NCBI GenBank assembly: GCA_963977415.1
Contig: CAXBOS010000002.1
Coordinates: 323,268-387,267, forward strand
DNA length: 64,000 bases
Source: Croceimicrobium sp963977415
Lineage (GTDB): Bacteria; Bacteroidota; Bacteroidia; Flavobacteriales; Schleiferiaceae
Reading direction: 5' to 3'
Made by a program: the position numbers and the translations under genes. The notes under the pieces were generated by a model, which was not told where the DNA came from, did no database searches, and saw only the letters and a list, made by a program, of their open reading frames with translations. This document shows positions 44,539 to 54,188 of the stretch, piece after piece. How positions within the stretch are numbered: the stretch's first letter is position 1; each line of letters opens with the position of its first letter.

Positions 44539-44795
44539 AGCTGAGATCTGCGTAAAATTGTCGTCTTCGATTTTCAATAAAGAGATAAGTCAGGTCTAGC
44601 TCCTTCAACTGTAGCTGGCTGCAGTAAGTGTTTAGAATTAGGATTATATTTTGAGGAACACCACAACCTGACTGCCTCTAAAAAGCGTTCTCTTCACCTC
44701 TACTTTTCACAATAGCACACTATGGCATAGAGGCTTCGTATTTAATCTTACAATTTAAAAGGGATCAAGGGCTTCACTTAAGATAGAATTCTCTT
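44539..44795 (+). mobile_element. Diverged MITE-like element, copy 2 (about 257 bp)
   Basis: Read forward, this aligns end to end with the minus strand of 21545-21805. GATTTTCAATAAA (44569) is identical, followed by AAGTCAGGTCTAGC and CTGTAGCTGGCTGCAG, then TCTAAAAAGCG at a matching distance, then ACAATAGCACACTATGGC, and an end at GAATTC. The CTGTAGC stem is kept through a wobble. The ends are degraded and no target duplication is visible, so this is an older insertion. Confidence 0.65.
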
Positions 44796-44869
44796 TAAAA
44801 AGCTGAAGTAGAAAAAGGCTGAATCTTCCGGTCACCCCACTACCCCACTCAATAGTCCATTTATCACTA

Positions 44870-46312
44870 CTATTCTCCCTCCACATACTCATAAAGAGTA
44901 TACAGCTTAAGATCTAAATTTAGTGGTCGTAAATTAGAACCTACCACTTCCCCTTTTTTAAAGAGGGCATAACGCCGTTCTCGATTTGCTGGAAAAGGCT
45001 TTCTTAATGCGTCGAACTCAATTTGAAAATACCGCATAAAGTATGACTTTGGCGACCAGTCTTCTTTCATAAAGTCTATACTGCAAACCAGTAAATGTCC
45101 AGGCCCAATTGCTGCCCCTATGGTGTAAACATCCTCTAATAACTGCTTATCTCTTTTGGGCTTCCCTGCAAAAGCAATGGTAACGACAATAAGACTTAAA
45201 AAGCTTACAAAACCTAAAAATCGGTATACTCTCCGTGCTTTTTCCCCAATCGTAACTATCAATTTTTCAAGACTGGGTACTATTAAGATAGCCAAGCCTA
45301 TAGCAATAAAGGGATAGGCAGGAGTAATGTAAAAACCCCGTTGTACTTTCGTCAACATTATGGGTAAAACACCTGCTAAGCCTAAAGTGATAAAGAAGTA
45401 CATTAAATTCAGGTTTGTCAATTTCACCCTCTTCTTAGCATTATAAACTTGGGCTATAACTACTAATATTGTGGGAACAATTATTTGTTGCAGAAAATCG
45501 GAAATAATATAAAATCGACTACCCACGGTAGGAGCTACACTAATGCGATTTAACAAGCGTGCTTCCAAATAAAAGCTCATGCTTGCCTTCGATTCTTCAA
45601 AAAGAAAAAGTAGACCAAATAAAGCGAGGAAACTGAAAGTCGCAATACTACTTAAGAGCAGCATTCTTTTATAGTTAAACTGCTTGCTATTCCATAACCA
45701 ATAAGAGAAAAACACTGCTAGCGGGAATAGTCCTGGAACTCCCTTTACCATAAAAGCCAAGAAAATCATAGCTCCAGAAATGAAAGCAAAAAAGTTCGAC
45801 TTTTCTTTCTTTTGGATGGCTAAAATCCCAAAATAAGCAGCTAAAAGAATAAACGAAGCCATTGGGTTTTCCAACATATTATGCTGATAGGTCCAAAAAA
45901 TGATTGGAAACAGGCCGTACAAAAAGACTGGTAAAATCCAAAAATTAGATTTACTAGGTAATACCAAACGCCACAAAGCGCGCATTAGAAAAATATTCAA
46001 TAAATAGCTTGCAAGGATAAAAAAACGCTCTACGTATAAACTGTCACCTAAAACCTTAAACCAAGCGGCGAAAAGCGCAAAACCTAATGGGGTTTGCTCA
46101 TTAAAGTTGAACTCTATATTATTGATATAGTATTTATTGGTGAAATAAGGTCGCCAAAAACTACCTAAACCATCAGCTAAATTTCTACCAACTGCCGTAT
46201 ACTGAGTAGCGTCCATAAACATTCCATCCATAAAAAGGGCTGGAACAAAAATCGATAGAACAATACTTAAAAATAGCAGCGAGAAAGAAGACTGAAAAAG
46301 GTTATGATTCAT
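44870..46312 (-). CDS. GT39-type (PMT superfamily) membrane glycosyltransferase
   Basis: The 480-residue protein has many membrane segments. The first outer loop contains MDATQYTAVGRNLADGLGSF and NEQTPLGFALFAAWF, which match the dolichyl-phosphate-mannose-protein mannosyltransferase superfamily. The acidic catalytic residue is in MDATQY. The acceptor is unknown. It is 21 bp after an 81-residue membrane protein gene on the same strand, and the two are probably co-transcribed. Confidence 0.78.
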   Translation of the reverse strand: MNHNLFQSSFSLLFLSIVLSIFVPALFMDGMFMDATQYTAVGRNLADGLGSFWRPYFTNKYYINNIEFNFNEQTPLGFALFAAWFKVLGDSLYVERFFILASYLLNIFLMRALWRLVLPSKSNFWILPVFLYGLFPIIFWTYQHNMLENPMASFILLAAYFGILAIQKKEKSNFFAFISGAMIFLAFMVKGVPGLFPLAVFFSYWLWNSKQFNYKRMLLLSSIATFSFLALFGLLFLFEESKASMSFYLEARLLNRISVAPTVGSRFYIISDFLQQIIVPTILVVIAQVYNAKKRVKLTNLNLMYFFITLGLAGVLPIMLTKVQRGFYITPAYPFIAIGLAILIVPSLEKLIVTIGEKARRVYRFLGFVSFLSLIVVTIAFAGKPKRDKQLLEDVYTIGAAIGPGHLLVCSIDFMKEDWSPKSYFMRYFQIEFDALRKPFPANRERRYALFKKGEVVGSNLRPLNLDLKLYTLYEYVEGE

Positions 46313-46333
46313 CGTTAATTCATGCTTTGTTGC

Positions 46334-46579
46334 CTAGTTACTGCGACCGGCCCGAATAAAATAACGTCCAGAACCAATAAGGATAGCCGGAATAACCAGG
46401 TGTAAAACCCACATAAGAAGCTTATCCATCTCCCCTTTCATTTGAAACTCATCAGGATCCGACTTATAGGTTTCCCACATAACGGGAAGCTCATTGTACA
46501 TAACTTTGGCTTGCAGAGCCAAGTCTATTAAAATCACAATCGAAATAATGATAAGTAGGTAACCAAAAAACTTTTTCAA
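46334..46579 (-). CDS. Small membrane protein of unknown function
   Basis: The 81-residue protein has two hydrophobic segments (residues 5-24 and about 52-72), with the polar stretch YKSDPDEFQMKGEMDKL between them. I recognise no family. It precedes the GT39-type gene by 21 bp and may be an accessory protein to it. The 197 bp between it and lptD hold no gene I can support. Confidence 0.6.
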   Translation of the reverse strand: MKKFFGYLLIIISIVILIDLALQAKVMYNELPVMWETYKSDPDEFQMKGEMDKLLMWVLHLVIPAILIGSGRYFIRAGRSN

Positions 46580-46776
46580 GGTGGTAGATTTATTGTTTGG
46601 GCAAATATAATTAATAAGCTGAGCTTGTTATAAAATCATTTAGCAAAGCCATTGCAATAGAGTGACTTTCGAGAAAAATGGACTAAAAAGTGGAAAGGAA
46701 GTAGACACTCCATCATGCATGCCTGATAGGAATTTCCTCAAAAACATTAAGCACCAAGGGTGTCTTTTCTATACAG

Positions 46777-49467
46777 CTAGAAGCGGTTAAAGTCTCCTAC
46801 TCCTCTATTGCGTTGCAATTTAAGATCTTGTAATATAGAGGACTTAACCCGAATAGTTAGCATATACGACTGTTGAAAGCCAAAGGGTACCCATGTACAG
46901 CTTAAATCCCAACAATGTAAATCGCGGTGGAAATTAAAAGTAGTAAAAGTAAAATCATTTGCCTTTAAATCATAACCGGTTCTAAAGCCGATTTTCCAAC
47001 CTTTACTTAGATCAATATCGGCCGAAAGATCAACACTTTGATTGATATTGGCTTCTGCTGCACCAGGTTTACTAAAACTTAAGTTATAATTTAAATTAAG
47101 CGACCAGGGCACGCTAAAATCTACGTAACCAGGTAAGCGGTAATAATCGATGTCGCCCTCTGTTATTCCTAATGCAGAGGCCTGTGCTTGCTGTTTAGCT
47201 TTCTCATCTTCACTGGCCTGTTGGCTTTCTTCACTATCTTTTTTCTTTTTAAAACGATTTGCATCTAATCGCGAGCCTAAAGTAAAGCGCTGACTAGTAA
47301 TACGCACAAGACCCGCTCCTCTATTTACGCTATACTCATCCACTCTACGATTCAATTCTGCATCAAAATGATAAGGGTCAAGGGTTGCATTGTAGTTAAT
47401 ATTTACCAAATTGTTAAAAATGGTTGAAGATGCGGCCACGCTAATATTACTCATCTTAAATTCTTCCGCCGCCATATTATAAGAGCCATTCATGCTTAAA
47501 CGCTCCAAAATTTTAATTTTCTTTAGCCCAGTAGAATCAGTTTTCGAGCGAATTTTTGCTTCAAAAGTATTCTGTACGCCAAAGTTCAGGTTTCCTTGCC
47601 TTCCGGCAGATGCGGAACCGTAAACACCTCGGGAATAAGGATTTACTAAAGTGGTATTACCCAAGGTATCGCTTTGCACTTCCTCGAAGTATCCCCAAAA
47701 AGGATCCGAAAAATCAGGGCGATAACTCAAACCAATCCTCGGCGTCATTACATGCCGAATGGCCTTTACAAAGCCCTTGTAACGCCATAAACCATAAACC
47801 TTGGTTGATAAGTTTGCACTGGCATTAAACTCACGGTTAGCAAAGAAGCCCGATACCGTATCTATTATTTCTTGGCGATTGGTTTCTTCATTAAATCCAT
47901 ACTGCAATTTGTTGGGGTACCAGCGCTCGGTGTAGTTTATGCTTGGATTGAAAACGAAAAACTTAAATACTTTATAATTGGCAGCGATAGGAATGTTGTG
48001 CTGAATTCCCATTCTACTGCTATCCCTAAAAACCGTTTCGGTAAAAACGGGCTTATCCATGCGGGTTTGAATTTGGTTCTTCGCATTAGCGGTATAAGTT
48101 ATTCCAATTTCTTCATACCACTTTTTCTTTCCACTAATACCACCTTCACTTTTAAAGGGCATTAAGCGGTTTACCGAAAAGTTGACCTGCGGTAAGGTTA
48201 AGGTTAAATCTTTACTTTGGTTATTCTGACTATGGTTTAAAGCGATATTTAAATTAAAGGGTTTGTCGGCCCAACGGCGCGAGAAACTGATGGAAGAGTT
48301 TAAACGGTTCTGTAAAACCTGATCAGGATTAATACTGGTTACTTGATAAAACTGTGTAGTTGCTATGTTTACATTCGCACTAAAGCGATAAAATGGATTG
48401 GCTTTAGCATCCTGCTGGTGATTCCAACTAATATTAAAATCACTTCTATTATCAAATGCTCCTCCTACAAAGGCTGCAAATTCTGGCTCCCCAAATTGTA
48501 ATAAGTTATAGCGACCACTTAAGCTTCCCGAATATTTATAGCGCTTCTTGTAGTTGCTGGAGGTTTGTAAACCAAAACCTCCTTTGGTATAGATATCTCC
48601 CGTAATGGTGAGGTCAAAAAAGTCGTTTGCTGCCCAATAAAAACCTCCGTTTTGCAAAAAGTACCCTCTAAATTGAGAGCTACCATAACTAGGAATTATA
48701 ATTCCCGACTTTCGTTTATCGGTAGTAGGGAAAAAGCCAAAAGGCAGCATCAAAGGGGTGGGAACACCTAGTAATTCTAGGTACGCGAATTGCGTAACAA
48801 CTTTCTCACCAGGTATAACCTTGGCTTTCGGTGTGTGAATGGCAAAGTGAGGATGTTCATGACTACAAGTTGTATAAGAGGCATCCTTCACATAAAAGGC
48901 CGATGATCCCGTTTTTTTAATCTTTTCGCCGTGTAAAAACCCCTCTCCTTCTTGGGTAATCATTTTATTGATGCGCGCTTTTCCCGATTTAAAATTATAA
49001 CGCATTTCATCCGAGCGATAGGTCTTTCCTTTTTCCGTAAAAAGTGGTTTTTGATCCATTTTTCCGGTCGAGTCGGCTAAACCGGTGGCATAAATTTCAC
49101 TTTTTTCAAACTCAATGCGAATATAACCAGCCTCAATTTTCATTTCGCCGTATTCAATTATGGCCTTATTGTATAACTCGATAATACCACCATCGATAGA
49201 TTTAGGAATACTATCTTCGGCATTGTAAATAATATCTGTGTCAATAAAGGACTTGGATTGGGATGGTTTTGCCTTGCGATTTGTGTCTTGGGGATTAAAA
49301 AAGCCTAAAGTATCAAGCGCATTAGTTGAGTCAATTGGAGCTATAAGCGGTCTTGAAAGGCTATCCAAGGCTAATTTTGTACTATCCTGCTCTTGACCAT
49401 AGGCCAAGTTTGCGAAGCCAACAATGGCCGTTAATAAAATGATAATCTGATAGCTCGATCGACGCAA
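46777..49467 (-). CDS. lptD: LPS assembly outer-membrane protein LptD-like
   Basis: The 896-residue protein has a signal peptide ending AYGQ, an OstA/LptA-like segment at about residues 70-215 (IIELYNKAIIEYGEMKIEAG, then KGKTYRSDEMRYNFKSGKAR), then the plug-proximal motif VPTPLMLPFGFFPTTDKRKS and a long beta-barrel. In this phylum LptD is often shorter in cysteines than in E. coli; only a few are visible. It delivers LPS to the outer leaflet. It is divergent from the amidase operon, separated by 73 bp. Confidence 0.88.
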   Translation of the reverse strand: MRRSSYQIIILLTAIVGFANLAYGQEQDSTKLALDSLSRPLIAPIDSTNALDTLGFFNPQDTNRKAKPSQSKSFIDTDIIYNAEDSIPKSIDGGIIELYNKAIIEYGEMKIEAGYIRIEFEKSEIYATGLADSTGKMDQKPLFTEKGKTYRSDEMRYNFKSGKARINKMITQEGEGFLHGEKIKKTGSSAFYVKDASYTTCSHEHPHFAIHTPKAKVIPGEKVVTQFAYLELLGVPTPLMLPFGFFPTTDKRKSGIIIPSYGSSQFRGYFLQNGGFYWAANDFFDLTITGDIYTKGGFGLQTSSNYKKRYKYSGSLSGRYNLLQFGEPEFAAFVGGAFDNRSDFNISWNHQQDAKANPFYRFSANVNIATTQFYQVTSINPDQVLQNRLNSSISFSRRWADKPFNLNIALNHSQNNQSKDLTLTLPQVNFSVNRLMPFKSEGGISGKKKWYEEIGITYTANAKNQIQTRMDKPVFTETVFRDSSRMGIQHNIPIAANYKVFKFFVFNPSINYTERWYPNKLQYGFNEETNRQEIIDTVSGFFANREFNASANLSTKVYGLWRYKGFVKAIRHVMTPRIGLSYRPDFSDPFWGYFEEVQSDTLGNTTLVNPYSRGVYGSASAGRQGNLNFGVQNTFEAKIRSKTDSTGLKKIKILERLSMNGSYNMAAEEFKMSNISVAASSTIFNNLVNINYNATLDPYHFDAELNRRVDEYSVNRGAGLVRITSQRFTLGSRLDANRFKKKKDSEESQQASEDEKAKQQAQASALGITEGDIDYYRLPGYVDFSVPWSLNLNYNLSFSKPGAAEANINQSVDLSADIDLSKGWKIGFRTGYDLKANDFTFTTFNFHRDLHCWDLSCTWVPFGFQQSYMLTIRVKSSILQDLKLQRNRGVGDFNRF

Positions 49468-49540
49468 TATGGAGATAACTTTGCTTGTTATAAAATTGGC
49501 AATGCAAAATAGCGGCCAAAACTAATCAAAATTCAAACTA

Positions 49541-50773
49541 TTGAAGCTAAAACAACTCGTATTAATAACGTCTTTACTTTTTTCTAGTACTTGGGTAGAG
49601 GCACAAGATACGCGCTCCTTCGATGGAATTAAAACTGTAGTGCTTGATGCCGGACATGGAGGACGTGATCCTGGGAACCTAGGAACCCGCCGCTACAAGA
49701 CGGTAGAAGGAGATATTGCCTTAGCCGTAACCCTGCGTTTAGGTGAGTACATTGAGGAATATTTACCAGAAGTAAAGGTGATTTACACCCGCCGCGATAA
49801 TACTACGGTCGCCCTAGAAAAACGAGCGGAAATTGCTAATGAAGCAGAAGGCGACCTTTTTATATCAATTCATTGCGATTCTTTTCACAAAAGCTCGGTG
49901 CATGGCTGTACCTCCATTGTTTTAGGAAAAGATCACAACGACGAAAACCGTATTGCTTTGCAAGAAAACGCGGTAATTATGTTGGAAGACGATTACGAAA
50001 CCCGCTATAAGGGATTTGACCCCAATAATCCTGCTAGCACTATCGGTCTTAATTTAATGCAACAAACCTATCTTAACGAAAGTATTGAAATTGCTAGCTT
50101 AATCCAGGGTCAGTTCAGTGAAAGAGTAATGCGCAAAGACCGCGGTATTAAGCAGCAACCGCTTTATGTTACCAGTCGAACCGCCATGCCGGCAGTTTTA
50201 GTTGAACTTGGTTTTTTAACCAACCCTGAGGAAGAGGATTTTTTAAACTCTGAAAAAGGTCAATCCTATATGGCATCGGCTATGTTTAGAGCGATTCGCG
50301 ATTTTAAAGCGCAGCAAGATTTATTATTAGCTGATGCGCTCGATAAACAAAAACTAGGGGATAAAGAAAATACACCCAGCTTGCCTCCTACTCCTAAACC
50401 CAAGGAAAAAAAAGAGACGAAAAGCGAGACGAAACCTAAGTCTACAACCCCGCCCTTAAAAGTAGAGCCCCTAGCGCAAAAGAATGAAACGGTAAGTAGT
50501 ACCTACAACACGGGGGTATTTTACGCAGTGCAAATCCTTACTAGCTCTAGCAAAAGAAATACTTCAGACCCCATCTTTAAAGGCCAAAAAGAAATTGGAG
50601 AAATTGAAGAAAATGGCCTTTATAAATATTACGCCGCTCCTACTAAAAGCATGAACGAAGCCCAAAAATCAGCGAAAAGTATGCAGGCTTTGGGTTTCAA
50701 GGGTGCCTTTGTGATAGGCCTAGAGAACGGTAAAAAAATAAGTGCCAGTGAAGCACGCCGAAAGCTGCCATAA
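49541..50773 (+). CDS. N-acetylmuramoyl-L-alanine amidase (Amidase_3) with a C-terminal SPOR-like region
   Basis: The start is a TTG at 49541, which gives a good signal peptide (ending EAQ); no ATG lies in a suitable position. The amidase_3 zinc ligands are His39 (DAGHGGRDPG), Glu56 and His111 (ISIHCDS), and the catalytic Glu222 is in VELGFLTN. A Lys/Pro-rich linker at about 270-315 leads to a SPOR-like C-terminus (YAVQILTSSSKRNT to the end). It cleaves septal peptidoglycan in the periplasm. It is first in a seven-gene operon. Confidence 0.88.
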   Translation: MKLKQLVLITSLLFSSTWVEAQDTRSFDGIKTVVLDAGHGGRDPGNLGTRRYKTVEGDIALAVTLRLGEYIEEYLPEVKVIYTRRDNTTVALEKRAEIANEAEGDLFISIHCDSFHKSSVHGCTSIVLGKDHNDENRIALQENAVIMLEDDYETRYKGFDPNNPASTIGLNLMQQTYLNESIEIASLIQGQFSERVMRKDRGIKQQPLYVTSRTAMPAVLVELGFLTNPEEEDFLNSEKGQSYMASAMFRAIRDFKAQQDLLLADALDKQKLGDKENTPSLPPTPKPKEKKETKSETKPKSTTPPLKVEPLAQKNETVSSTYNTGVFYAVQILTSSSKRNTSDPIFKGQKEIGEIEENGLYKYYAAPTKSMNEAQKSAKSMQALGFKGAFVIGLENGKKISASEARRKLP

Positions 50774-50809
50774 ATTTTTAATCTTTGCGAGTCTTAAAAA
50801 CAATTTCTA

Positions 50810-51844
50810 GTGAAGATATCACGAGAGTTTAAAGTAGGTGCTGTGGCTGTTGTAGCCTTAGCCGGTCTGTATTGGGGAATAGCCTTTTTAAAAGGAAGCG
50901 ACCTCCTAAAAAGCAAACGAATTGTATATGCTGTTTATGAGCAAGTTGATGAATTAACTAAAGCTCGTCCAGTAAATATCAATGGTTTTAAAGTTGGGCA
51001 AGTTGACAATATCAGCTTCATGCCGGATGGCTCTGGTCATCTATTGGTAAGTCTAAATATTACTAACGACATTGAAATTCCGGAAAATACCATTGCCCGC
51101 ATTTACAGCTCCGACCTTATCGGAAGTAAAGCAGTAGAATTGGTAATGGGCGACTCTCCGGTAATGCTCGAAATGGGTGATACCTTGGCGAGCAAGATCC
51201 AAAGAAGCCTCACCGATGAAGTGAACGAGCAAGTGAAGCCCATCAAAGAAAAGGCTGAGAAATTACTGGGCTCCATTGATACCGTTCTTACCTTAGTTTC
51301 AGGCTTCTTAAATGAGCAAACCAAACAGAGCTTCACGAAAACTTTTATTAGTATCCAACAAAGCTTCGAAACCTTAGAGCAAACGGTAGGCACACTCGAT
51401 CGCGCCCTTGGAGATAGCGAAGATGATTTAGTTTTATCTATTGGTAATCTTGCCAAAATCACCTCGGCCCTCGAGGGAAATAAAGATAAGCTTAATAACA
51501 TTTTCACCAACCTTGAATCCATTAGCGATTCTTTGAGTGACATTGAGTTTAAACGCGTTATTGGTAATCTTAACCACACCTTAGAGAATACTAATTCTAT
51601 TATGGCTAAAGTGGATAGCAGCGATGGTAGTGCTTCGCAGCTAATCAATGATCCTGAACTTTATCAAAATTTAGTAAAAGCCACCGAACAGCTTAATTTG
51701 ATCCTACTCGATTTAAAATACAATCCCAAACGCTACGTCAATATCTCTGTTTTTGGCGGATCCAAAAAGTACGATGAAGAGGAAATCCTGAAAAAGGAGG
51801 CGGAAGCCAAAAGGAAGCGCGAGGAAAACAATTTAAAACCCTAA
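50810..51844 (+). CDS. MlaD/MCE family lipid-transport protein
   Basis: The start is a GTG at 50810, 36 bp after the amidase. The 344-residue protein has one N-terminal membrane anchor (VGAVAVVALAGLYWGIAFL), then an MCE domain at about residues 38-115 (KARPVNINGFKVGQVDNISF), and a long helical, coiled-coil-like region (residues 130-290). MCE proteins form rings that move phospholipids across the periplasm. No ABC ATPase or permease partner is adjacent. It lies 3 bp before the Fe-S protein gene. Confidence 0.88.
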   Translation: MKISREFKVGAVAVVALAGLYWGIAFLKGSDLLKSKRIVYAVYEQVDELTKARPVNINGFKVGQVDNISFMPDGSGHLLVSLNITNDIEIPENTIARIYSSDLIGSKAVELVMGDSPVMLEMGDTLASKIQRSLTDEVNEQVKPIKEKAEKLLGSIDTVLTLVSGFLNEQTKQSFTKTFISIQQSFETLEQTVGTLDRALGDSEDDLVLSIGNLAKITSALEGNKDKLNNIFTNLESISDSLSDIEFKRVIGNLNHTLENTNSIMAKVDSSDGSASQLINDPELYQNLVKATEQLNLILLDLKYNPKRYVNISVFGGSKKYDEEEILKKEAEAKRKREENNLKP

Positions 51845-51847
51845 GCA

Positions 51848-53164
51848 ATGGAAATACACTTTGGACTTGCGAACATAATTTTCATCCTAAGCTTAGCGGT
51901 AGCAGGATATTTTTTCGGCAAGAATTTTTCGAAAATCTGGCGTAATATCAACTTAGGAAAGGATATTAACCGCAGCGATCGCCCCAAGGAACGCTGGAGC
52001 CTAATGGCAAAAGTAGCTCTGGGCCAAAGCAAAATGGTTAAACGTAAAAAGGTGGCAGGTTTCTTCCACGTTTTAATCTACCTCGGGTTTATCCTCATTA
52101 ATATCGAAGTTTTAGAAATTATTATCGACGGAATATTCGGAACCCACCGCATATTTATGCCCATCTTAGGCTCCCTTTATGATATTGCCATTAGCTTCTT
52201 CGAGTTCTTAGCGGTACTGGTACTTTTAGCTTGTGTAGTTTTCCTTTACAGAAGAAACGTTAACACCGTCGATCGTTTTAAAGAATTGAAGGGTTGGTCT
52301 AAAAAGGATGGTAACAACATTCTTTTTATTGAAATTGGATTAATGCTCGCGCTTTTATTTTTAGGCGCTGCAGAAGCTAATATTGAAGGAAATGGTGTAG
52401 ATGGTTGGCTGGTTAGTTCTCAGTTGGCGCCGCTTTTAGCGGGATGGGATCAGTCGAGCTTACACATCTTCGAACGGGTAGCTTGGTGGTTCCATATTGT
52501 GGGAATTTTACTATTTCTTAACTACCTCCCCTTCTCTAAGCACTTCCACGTTATTATGGCTTTCCCTAATGTTTGGCATAGTAAATTAGAGCCTGCGGGC
52601 CAGTTTACTAATATGGAAAGTGTAAAGAAGGAAGTGGAAATGATGATGGATCCCAGCGCAGATCCTTTTGCTGCTCCCGATCCCAATGCACCGGTAGAAG
52701 AACCTGCGCGGTTTGGCGCTAAAGATGTCATGGATCTCAATCGCATCCAATTAATGAATGCCTACTCTTGCACCGAATGTGGTCGCTGCACGGATTCTTG
52801 TCCTTCCAACCAAACCGGTAAAAAGCTTTCTCCCCGAAAAATTATGATGGATACCCGCGATCGCCTCGAAGAGGTAAGCGCGAACATCGATAAAAATGGC
52901 GAATTTAAAGAAGACGGTCGCAGTCTTCTAGATGACTTTATTACACGTGAAGAACTTTGGGCTTGTACCACTTGTAATGCCTGCACAGAGGCTTGTCCCG
53001 TGGCCATCGACCCAATGTCTATTATTGTAGAAATGCGTCGCTACCTAGTTATGGAAGAGTCAGCTGCAAATCCATCCTTAAATACCATGATGACCAATAT
53101 TGAGAATAATGCCGCTCCATGGGCATACGCTCAGGCCGATCGTGCAAACTGGATAAATGAATAA
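51848..53164 (+). CDS. Membrane-bound 4Fe-4S protein, heterodisulfide-reductase/NarI-like
   Basis: The 438-residue protein has about five to six membrane helices in the first 240 residues. Two ferredoxin-like 4Fe-4S sites follow, CTECGRCTDSCP near residue 307 and CTTCNACTEACP near residue 375. The N-terminal part resembles cytochrome b-type NarI/HdrE subunits. It is likely to form an electron-transfer unit with the CCG-domain protein encoded two genes later. The donor and acceptor are unknown. Confidence 0.88.
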   Translation: MEIHFGLANIIFILSLAVAGYFFGKNFSKIWRNINLGKDINRSDRPKERWSLMAKVALGQSKMVKRKKVAGFFHVLIYLGFILINIEVLEIIIDGIFGTHRIFMPILGSLYDIAISFFEFLAVLVLLACVVFLYRRNVNTVDRFKELKGWSKKDGNNILFIEIGLMLALLFLGAAEANIEGNGVDGWLVSSQLAPLLAGWDQSSLHIFERVAWWFHIVGILLFLNYLPFSKHFHVIMAFPNVWHSKLEPAGQFTNMESVKKEVEMMMDPSADPFAAPDPNAPVEEPARFGAKDVMDLNRIQLMNAYSCTECGRCTDSCPSNQTGKKLSPRKIMMDTRDRLEEVSANIDKNGEFKEDGRSLLDDFITREELWACTTCNACTEACPVAIDPMSIIVEMRRYLVMEESAANPSLNTMMTNIENNAAPWAYAQADRANWINE

Positions 53165-53167
53165 GTA

Positions 53168-53599
53168 ATGGAAAACAAAAACCTACCTAAACTCCAAGAA
53201 TTAGAAGTTAATGGCGAAAAACTTAGCCCTACCTTACCGGAAGGGATTAAGAATTACCTCATTGATATTGACGGTACTATTTGCGACGACATTCCTAATG
53301 AGCAGCCCGAACGTATGGCTACCGCCCAGCACTACCCAGATGCACTGAGCACCTTAAATGGCTGGTATGATGAAGGACATATTATTTACTTCTTCACTTC
53401 TCGAGTGGAAGAGCATCGCAGCATTACCGAAAAGTGGTTAAAAGAAAAAGGCTTCAAATACCATGGCATGCTTATGGGAAAACCGCGCGGTGGAAATTAC
53501 CATTGGATTGATAATCACCTGGTGCGAGCGACCCGTTACAAAGGCAAGTTTACCGAATTAGTGGAAAGAGATGTGAAGATTCAAGTGTTTGAAAAATAG
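53168..53599 (+). CDS. HAD-like hydrolase
   Basis: The 143-residue protein has the HAD motif I in NYLIDIDGTICDD (Asp33, Asp35) and motif II in YFFTSRVEEHRS, and the late part is NYHWIDNHLVRATRYKGKF. It has no cap domain, and resembles the compact LNS2- or polynucleotide-kinase-phosphatase-like HADs. The substrate is unknown. It lies 3 bp after the Fe-S membrane protein and overlaps the next gene by 11 bp. Confidence 0.75.
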   Translation: MENKNLPKLQELEVNGEKLSPTLPEGIKNYLIDIDGTICDDIPNEQPERMATAQHYPDALSTLNGWYDEGHIIYFFTSRVEEHRSITEKWLKEKGFKYHGMLMGKPRGGNYHWIDNHLVRATRYKGKFTELVERDVKIQVFEK

Positions 53600-54188
53600 C
53601 ATTTTATATATAATCCTTTTCGCTACTCTTTTGTCCTGCAGCAAAGAAAGTGAGCTTAGATTAGAACTTAGTACTCAAATTCTAAGTTTCAAACCTAATT
53701 ATTCACGTGCTCGCAGCTTTAGCTCCAATGGCGATACCATAAATTTACAATTACTCAGCAGTTCCAGCTCCTTTTCAGAGAATGGCGCCTTAGATGGAAA
53801 TTATGGTGCTTTTGATGGAGTAGATCGACTGCTTTTGGAACAAGAAGATTACCGCATAGGCTCCGATAGTTTAGGCTTTAGCTTTAACTACCAATTTCGC
53901 TGTGCTTACGCAGAAACAGCCCCTAGCCTACGCAATGATTTTCTCTACCTCAATTTTAACGATAGCCTTCAAGAAATGAATCCCGATCTAAGTCTGCGTT
54001 TTGATGGCGATACCAGCATCTTTCTATTAGACAGGACATTCTATAGCGATTCATTCTTTATTGGCGATAAATATTTTTACGAAGTACTAGCGAGTCAAGC
54101 CGACAATGGTATGGCGGTTTACCTAAATAGTTTGGGGCTAATTGGTTTCACCACCAGCACCAATAGAACATTTCAAATAGTTAACTAA
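53589..54188 (+). CDS. Putative lipoprotein of unknown function
   Basis: The 199-residue protein starts at a TTG (53589), inside the end of the HAD gene. The lipoprotein signal NSILYIILFATLLSCSKES supports this start, with Cys17 as the lipid site. The rest is Ser-rich and beta-like, with no recognised family. Its stop shares one base with the next start (TAATG). It is inserted between two Fe-S genes that I expect to be adjacent in related genomes. Confidence 0.65.
   Translation: MKNSILYIILFATLLSCSKESELRLELSTQILSFKPNYSRARSFSSNGDTINLQLLSSSSSFSENGALDGNYGAFDGVDRLLLEQEDYRIGSDSLGFSFNYQFRCAYAETAPSLRNDFLYLNFNDSLQEMNPDLSLRFDGDTSIFLLDRTFYSDSFFIGDKYFYEVLASQADNGMAVYLNSLGLIGFTTSTNRTFQIVN

Noticed and set aside
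51103..51648. 181-residue minus-strand reading frame
   Set aside because: It is antisense to the MCE gene, with composition typical of a shadow and no start context.
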